NCBI GenBank assembly: GCA_003013855.2
Contig: ML058433.1
Coordinates: 9,175,966 to 9,239,965 of the forward strand
Length of the DNA stretch: 64,000 nucleotides
Direction: 5' to 3'
DNA from: Liriodendron chinense
Taxonomy: Eukaryota; Streptophyta; Magnoliopsida; Magnoliales; Magnoliaceae
Every line of letters starts with the position of its first letter. Within the stretch, counting starts at the first letter, position 1. This document shows, piece by piece, positions 58,752 through 64,000 of the stretch. Below the pieces are notes generated by a model. It was not told where the DNA came from. It ran no database searches and saw only the letters and a program-made list of their open reading frames with translations. The position numbers and the translations under genes were made by a program.

Positions 58752-60344
58752 TCGGCCACATCAGGCAAGTCCTCTGACTCATAAAAAGATAGCCTCTCTC
58801 TCAACCTGCTCACCTCCATACGCAGGTAATGCGCCTCATCGCGCTCAAGGGTATGGATCGCTGTCTCCTCATCAGACAATCTCTGATCGGCAGCCAATCT
58901 CCTCGACATCATCTCACAATGATACCGAAGTGCAGAGATCTCAGACAGCAGATGGCCATGAGTGGCCAAAAGGAAGCAAGGATCAATGAATGGGCGCTCC
59001 TCAAAAGGTTCATATGAACTAGATGAAGAGCCTGCATCTCCAAGGATATCCTGCTCATCCTCATCAGCAGTCTGGTGCCAGCAAGGGATACGTCGGTACA
59101 AAGACTACTCAGCAACCCAGTACTGATATGGGGCGGTCGCCATCGGAAAAGTCCGCAGCTCAAAACCCAGCAAATCAGCAGTCAAGTAACTCGCCCAAGA
59201 ACAATCAATCCGGGTCCTAAAATCAGAGGATCTAGATGAAAGTGCTCGACGCCCGATACCCGTGAAAGCAAAAAGAGGAACATCCTGCCCATATCTAAAC
59301 TGCCACAGGAACCGAATGGGATGATAAGAAAAGTAGGATCGAAAGCCTACCAACATCAGAGGAAGGCGGTGTGCATCACAAAGCACTGGAGGAAGTGAAA
59401 GCCAAGATGACTCCCAACGAACATTCCAGTCACGAAGTTCAGCAAACATCCTGCGATACAAGGGCTCGCTCATCCTAGCTGTATGCGGAAGGAACTCCAT
59501 GATATAACGCATGATGTCAGAGCTAGGAATGCCAGGAAAGGGTACAGGAACGGTCAAAGAAAGACGCTCCCATAGCCAGACCTGATCACAAAAAGGAAAA
59601 GAAGTTCAGCTAGAGCAAAGCAATTCCTAACAAAGCAAGAAGAAAAAGGTGCAGAAAAGATACCTGAAGAAAGGCACAACAGCCGCGAAGGACACGAGTA
59701 CGGCCCAGGGCGCAGTCGGTTAGCCCATTAAACAGCTCAGCCAAGATAAGAGAAATGATCCCCTGCCGTCGGATAGCTCAGCTCATCACCTCAAAAAGTA
59801 GAGAAGTCTGGGACCTGCGCCATCCCGAGAACAGCACCTCAGCTATCAAGAAGAACATCAGTGCGTTCCGAGCAAAGGTAGAATCGGCTACACTCCGAAG
59901 ACCCGAAAAAAGATCATACAGTAAATCCAAGGAGAACACTACAGCATCCTGGCCGGCAGCTGCAGGCCGAACAAGATAGGGGATCCTGAACCAGTTCTGC
60001 GGTGTGGCAGTCTTCGGCGATGTCTTCGGCGAGAAATACTGAGTATAATCTCAAGGTAGGCCTGTCAAACGCACAAGCTCCTCCAAAGAGGGTCCCATCT
60101 CCATATCGTTGAACACGAACAAGTTCAACGAAGGGACGCAGTCAATCGAAGCAGCTCCAAGCATCCTCCAATCAATATCAACTCTAGCCATATGGATCAG
60201 GCCGCCAAGGCCATAGGACTCCAAGTCCCGAATCTCATAGGCTGACAAGCTGTCAAGCCAAGCAAGCAGCCGTGGCGAGCAAGAAGGACGAGGAACCAGC
60301 TGACAAGTCCTCACTGATACCCCCTCCAAAACAAAAAGGCCCAA
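58752..60344 (-). pseudogene. Opposite-strand ORF B of Tat-1: DUF7745-like / plant-mobile-domain-like protein, disrupted by Tat-2
   Basis: Minus strand. The segment 60344-60051 reads LAWLDSLSAYEIRDLESYGL, LNLFVFNDMEMGPSLEELVR, like the N-terminal half of plant retroelement-borne DUF7745/PMD-type proteins. It continues in another frame (PKTATPQNWFRIPYLVRP...FARNALMFFLIAEVLFSGWR) to a GT donor near 59662. The next exon (59577 downwards, from VWLWERLSLTVPVPFPG) reads through an in-frame TAG after YQYWVAE (59104-59102). A coiled-coil-like tail follows (SFYESEDLPDV). There Tat-2 is inserted. On the far side (47996 downwards) the frame reaches its stop after about seven codons. Stops and frame changes show it is dead. 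Confidence 0.6.
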
Positions 60345-61350
60345 AAATCAACGATGACTCATCGAGGATCGGAAGGTCAACGGGCGAAGGAGAAGGAAAA
60401 GCTGGAACCTCTGCAGACTCGACAGCCCCTGACCTACCCTCAGTAACGGCTATGTCTGATATAGTCGCATCACTATCAGAAACTGTCATAACCTCAACCG
60501 CATGAGAAGACTCGCCCACCTCATGAACGGAGTGCGCAAAAGACCGACGATCAAGAGAAGGACGATACTCCCCATCAAAAGGGCTACTAGCGAAGATCAC
60601 ACCACACATCGTGGCACCCTGGCCAATCTGACCATCGAAAAATGCATCCAAACCATAAAAAAGGGTCCTGGCAACCCCGATCGAAGAATCAACGGTCAAA
60701 TCTGGATCTGCGGCCCTCTCCAACAGGAAATCATGAATCCGGTCATCATCCTGGCCGATCAAAGGGATCATCGAGGCATCCACACCATCCATCATCAAGG
60801 GGACATCATCAATGACCACATCAAGTCCACCCAAACAAGTATGCCGCACATCTCGGCCTTCATCAAGAGCATCCAAACCGTCAAAGGTATCATCCGAACC
60901 ATCCATCCCATCCAAGCATGAGATCAGCCCATCTATGTCCATCATGGTCCCATCATCACCATCCATCACATCATCCATGTGGCCCACATTCAAGGGATGC
61001 ATAGCCTCACCTATGTCCCATCTCCCCATCCCATCCATACCATCCATTTCTCCCATAATGAGGGGCCCATTCAAATCTGAAATTCCAGCCATCCCACCAT
61101 TAATGGAGCTATTCAAAGCTCCACCAACCACCATCCCTAACCTCTCATCAATGCCCCCATTCAATGCACCATCTCCACCATCCATTAAAGAAATCCCTCT
61201 ATCATTAAAGCCTTCAACACTTTCTGAAGCATGGGACCCACCATGGACAGCCCCCACAACCCCCAAATCTCTACCATTCATGCCCCAAGAAGGGACAAAG
61301 CAAGATGAGGACAAGATGATGAGGAAAGAGGAGACAAAGGGAAGATTCAT
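60253..61350 (-). pseudogene. Possible N-terminal part of ORF B: acidic, Asp/Gly/Met-rich low-complexity frame
   Basis: From the ATG at 61350 the minus strand encodes MNLPFVSSFLIILSSSCFV, which looks like a signal peptide or membrane segment. About 330 residues rich in MDGMDG/DDVMDGDDG follow, made by CCATC-type DNA repeats (60880-61200). It ends at 60253, overlapping the recognisable part of ORF B in another frame, so an intron (acceptor cttgtcag near 60300) or a frameshift would be needed to join them. Whether this is translated is unclear. Confidence 0.35.
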
Positions 61351-62359
61351 TGTTGGAATCAAACCTGGACATAAAGAGCGGGTGGGGACAGCAGCAACAG
61401 ACATCAGGGAATGTCCGAGCACGAGCCAGCCCAGGCCGCTCAAGAGGCGATCCTTGGGCGGCCTGCTCTGGGCCGCCCGTACGGACGCGCTCCTTCTCTC
61501 TCCGCGGGATTGGCTCCATGGTTCTTGGTAGGTGAGGCTGACAGTCCACGTCAGCAGATGGCACTCCATGGGCCGCCCAAGGCTCCGGTCCACTCCAGAT
61601 TTCGATTGAGGCTGATCAAGATCATATAAAAGGTGCCCCACCGGTCCAATCACGAAGCAATGCAGCCAGAACATGGCTGATCAAGTCAAAGAGAAGGAAA
61701 GGTGATCAAGTGGGGGCCACAAGCAATCCAAGTCATTCAAAGACTAGATCATCATGATCTAAACCATTGAAGGACCTACATGAGCCATCAAACAACAAGA
61801 TCAAAGGTCTGATCATCAAAAGAAGGGCCAGAATCCAAGATCTAATCATCAAGTGGGCCCACAAAGCCAAGTCAAGCGATCTGAGACGTTCAAGCCATCA
61901 TCCACACCATGAGAAGCCTTCTTAGCCTCACAAATCATCAAAAGAGGTGCCCCAAAGTAAAGCCAAGGTCTCAAGTGGGCCCACAGGTCCGAATCTATCA
62001 ATCTGAACCATTCAAGGGCTAAATCATCAGGATCCAAACCATTGGAAAGCTTACCCAAGTCATGGAGCAGCAAGATCAAAGGTTCGATCATCAAAAGAAG
62101 GGTCAGAATCCAAGATCTAATCATCAAGTGGGCCCACAAGGCCTAATCAAGCAATCTGAACCGTTCAAGTCATCATCCATGCAGTTAAGAAGTCTCATCT
62201 TCCGCAAATCATTAAGGAACAAGTCAAAGGTCAAAACATCCAGACATCATCAAAGAATTTGAGACAAGTCAAAGATTGTATATTCATTCAAAAGAGCTTG
62301 ATACAAAAGAAGACCAAAGCAAAAGTACAAGGCCATACAAAGCAGAATACCCAAGCAAG
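61351..62359. repeat. Non-coding stretch between ORF A and ORF B with a ~275-bp tandem duplication
   Basis: Similar copies lie at about 61750-61965 and 62025-62240, sharing GATCATCAAAAGAAGGG, AGAATCCAAGATCTAATCAT and CAAGTGGGCCCACAA. No gene seen. Confidence 0.75.
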
Positions 62360-63848
62360 CTACAAGTCGCCAACATAGTCATCATCATCCCTCCTCTCGT
62401 CCCGCTCCCGACGATAAAGATCCATCAAAGGAGCAGTCACCGATTCTCCAGCATACCTGCGACGACCCCCTGGAACATAAAGCGAAGGAAGCAGAGGCCC
62501 CTGACCGTACAACAAATACCACTCATCATAGTCACGATCCGGGATCGTGAAGCGAAATCCGGGCTGGCCCACGAGAGCCTCAGTTCTCTCATCAGCTGGG
62601 ATCCGAGCAGCTGGAGGAGGTGCAGAACAAGGGACCCGAGCCACCCCAGTGACTTGCTGAAGCAACCTCTCCCCCAGATACCACTGAAAAGATTCAGCGT
62701 CGGAAAGCATGATACGGAGACATGAAGCATCGTATGCCTCCACACACTGGGGGGTATAATAGAGAGGGAAACTGGCATACGGCATCCGAGCGAGCTGCAG
62801 CAAATGAGGTCACCACGATCAGTTACAGTACAGCACGAGGGGTAGGGAAAGCAAGATACTTACGTCCTCAACAGTCAACCCGTCTATGTCAGCACGCCAA
62901 TTGTCCCCAAAAACTCGGGAGTTCCGCTGATGGTTTTGCTAGTGCCAGTACATGTGGCGATACAGAGAGGGCTCAATATTATCACGCATCCTCGGCGCGA
63001 GATGGGGAAAATGGTCATAAAAGCAGGTCTGGGCAAAAAGCACACCTAATGATTAGAGAAAGAAAGAAGGCGAAAGCCCTTCAAGAAAGGTGAAAGAAGA
63101 GATACCTCAACGATAGGCCAGAAACCTGCGAAGGACCGGCTATGCCGACAGGTCTTGTCTAGACCTTGGAAGATATGGGTCAAGATAGCCCCGTTCCAGT
63201 TATAAGTATGATGAAGATCCTCGACTAAACGAAGAAATTTAGGATCAACCCTCTCATTCGCATGGCAGAAAAGGAAGGACCCGAATGCATAAGTGATCAT
63301 GGCCCGTGCCTTGTGGAGGGCCTCTCGCTCGGTGGTGGGGATGACGGGGGCAAAAGTGTTGTAGAACCATCGCATCTTTACTTGATGGCCTCACCCTCAG
63401 GTGGGACATCACCGACGAGCCGTAGCCAATCAGTAGAAGTGAGGGGAGCCAGAGAACTGACTGGAGGAACAACTGTCCCATGAAATGGAAAGCCTACTTG
63501 CATATAAATGTCCAAGGAGGTTATTCCCCATTCACCACAAGGGAGCTGGAAGGTGTGGGTCTCATCCCGCCACCTCTCGCAAAGGGCCGCGAGCATCATG
63601 CGGTTAGCATCGTTATTACGGAAACGTAAGGTGAGGAGGCCAGCAAAAGGAGTACCATCCAGTACTCGTTCAAGCAAGGGCTGTGGATCCTTCACCCAGT
63701 TGTCCCAGCGATCCCTGGTACCTCGACCCTTGATAGCGGGAAGAGGTTGATGCTCCATAGCTAAGGAACACATGTGGTCCCCTCGACAAATGATGAAGGC
63801 AGGATCATCTTCATCAATCACTCGGCGACCTCTAGTACCATCCGCCAT
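62360..63848 (-). pseudogene. Opposite-strand ORF A of Tat-1: plant mobile domain (PMD) protein, 4 exons
   Basis: Minus-strand exons: 63848-~63378, 63375-63106, 63028-62864, 62794-62360. Exon 1 starts MADGTRGRR and contains LLTLRFRNNDANRMMLAALC, ERWRDETHTFQLPCGEWGIT, the core signature of plant mobile domains (PF10536). Exon 2 has MRWFYNTFAPV, ARAMITYAFGSFLF and GAILTHIFQGLDKTCRHS. Exon 3 has FYDHFPHLAPRMRD and a TAG after MYWH. Exon 4 has ARMPYASFPLYYTPQCVEAY and an Asp-rich end. Introns have GT-AG borders and the frame is kept across them. One frame change near 63380 and one stop mark decay. PMDs occur in host genes (MAIL1/MAIN) and in retrotransposons. This copy lies in a Tat element, opposite to pol. 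Confidence 0.75.
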
Positions 63849-64000
63849 TGAATCCTACAAGCTTGGCAAGGTAAGTCCCTATCCCTTACCTGTTAAAATC
63901 TAAATTATCATCCAGGAAATCCATGGGATTGGACTCGCATTCAAATGCAAGATCTAAAGTCCAACTCCATATGTCACCTAGGATATGTGTTGGGCCCATT
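63849..64000. other. Upstream flank of ORF A, window end
   Basis: No gene seen. The 3' LTR of Tat-1, if present, lies beyond the window. Confidence 0.4.

Larger units (their letters stand above)
36655..64000 (+). mobile_element. Tat-lineage Ty3/gypsy element (Tat-1), degenerate, with a nested Tat-2; extends past the window
   Basis: The 5' LTR is 36655-38184 and the primer binding site 38188-38205. Gag, protease, RT, dual RNase H and integrase follow on the plus strand to 46832. Then come a repeat-rich non-coding stretch, and two gene relics on the opposite strand (58752-61350 and 62360-63848). The 47997-58751 segment is a younger element inserted in one of these relics. I found no 3' LTR before the window end. 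The second, archaeal-type RNase H places it in the Tat lineage. Confidence 0.85.

Noticed and set aside
61271..61629. Plus-strand and minus-strand short frames near 61.3-61.6 kb
   Set aside because: No domain, inconsistent with the splice layout of the neighbouring opposite-strand genes.

Overview
This is plant nuclear DNA. It carries the 3' third of a plant callose synthase gene, split by spliceosomal introns, and otherwise consists mostly of nested plant-type LTR retrotransposons (Ty1/copia; Ty3/gypsy Athila-, Del/Tekay- and Tat-like), a degenerate hAT transposon, foldback MITEs, a SINE and a LINE-like insertion. Nothing in it is prokaryotic. The GTGGGCCCAC-rich foldback MITEs remind me of magnoliid genomes, but that is only an impression and I assign no species.

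Layout. 1-2.4 kb: two copia relics. The 5' end of one (minus strand, LTR 1272-1502) abuts the integrase region of another (plus strand). 3.77-4.0 kb: a short LINE-like insertion with an 11-bp target-site duplication. 4238-10800: nine exons coding for the C-terminal ~649 residues of a CALS1/2/3-type callose synthase; the frame is intact, two introns appear to be GC-AG, one 3' splice site lies in a 151-bp tandem duplication, and one 3.2-kb intron is filled with (TA)n-flanked MITEs. 11-15.6 kb: intergenic DNA with a SINE, foldback MITEs and a hAT-like MITE. 15.6-28.9 kb: a copia element whose 5' LTR was split by an Athila-like element (16053-26529, minus strand, no RT or integrase). That element was in turn entered by a Del/Tekay-like element, now a 2.9-kb solo LTR (18923-21815) with a perfect ATCTC target-site duplication. 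28.9-36.65 kb: truncated LTRs and a hAT transposon relic with two BED-finger reading frames. 36655 to the window end: a large degenerate Tat-lineage element on the plus strand (LTR, PBS, gag-pro-RT-RNaseH-INT), followed by two opposite-strand gene relics (a plant mobile domain protein and a DUF7745-like protein). Nested in the last codons of the second relic is a young Tat-lineage element (47997-58751, minus strand): 884-bp LTRs differing at one base that I could find, TCGGC target-site duplication, PBS and PPT present, and a gag-pol broken by one 1-base frameshift.

The young element also carries an apparently intact three-exon gene on the strand opposite gag-pol (49301-51545, ~685 aa: a Transposase_28-like domain, a Pro/Ser/Thr-rich linker, a long coiled coil), with its own TATA box. 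Two Tat-type elements of different age therefore share one layout: pol, then an opposite-strand gene module, then the 3' LTR. This is the most system-like feature of the window. Two hairpin arrays are also notable: CCC-GAAA-GGG tetraloop hairpins with a compensatory change after the older element's pol (47309-47504), and constant-loop hairpins with covarying stems in the solo LTR (21105-21337).
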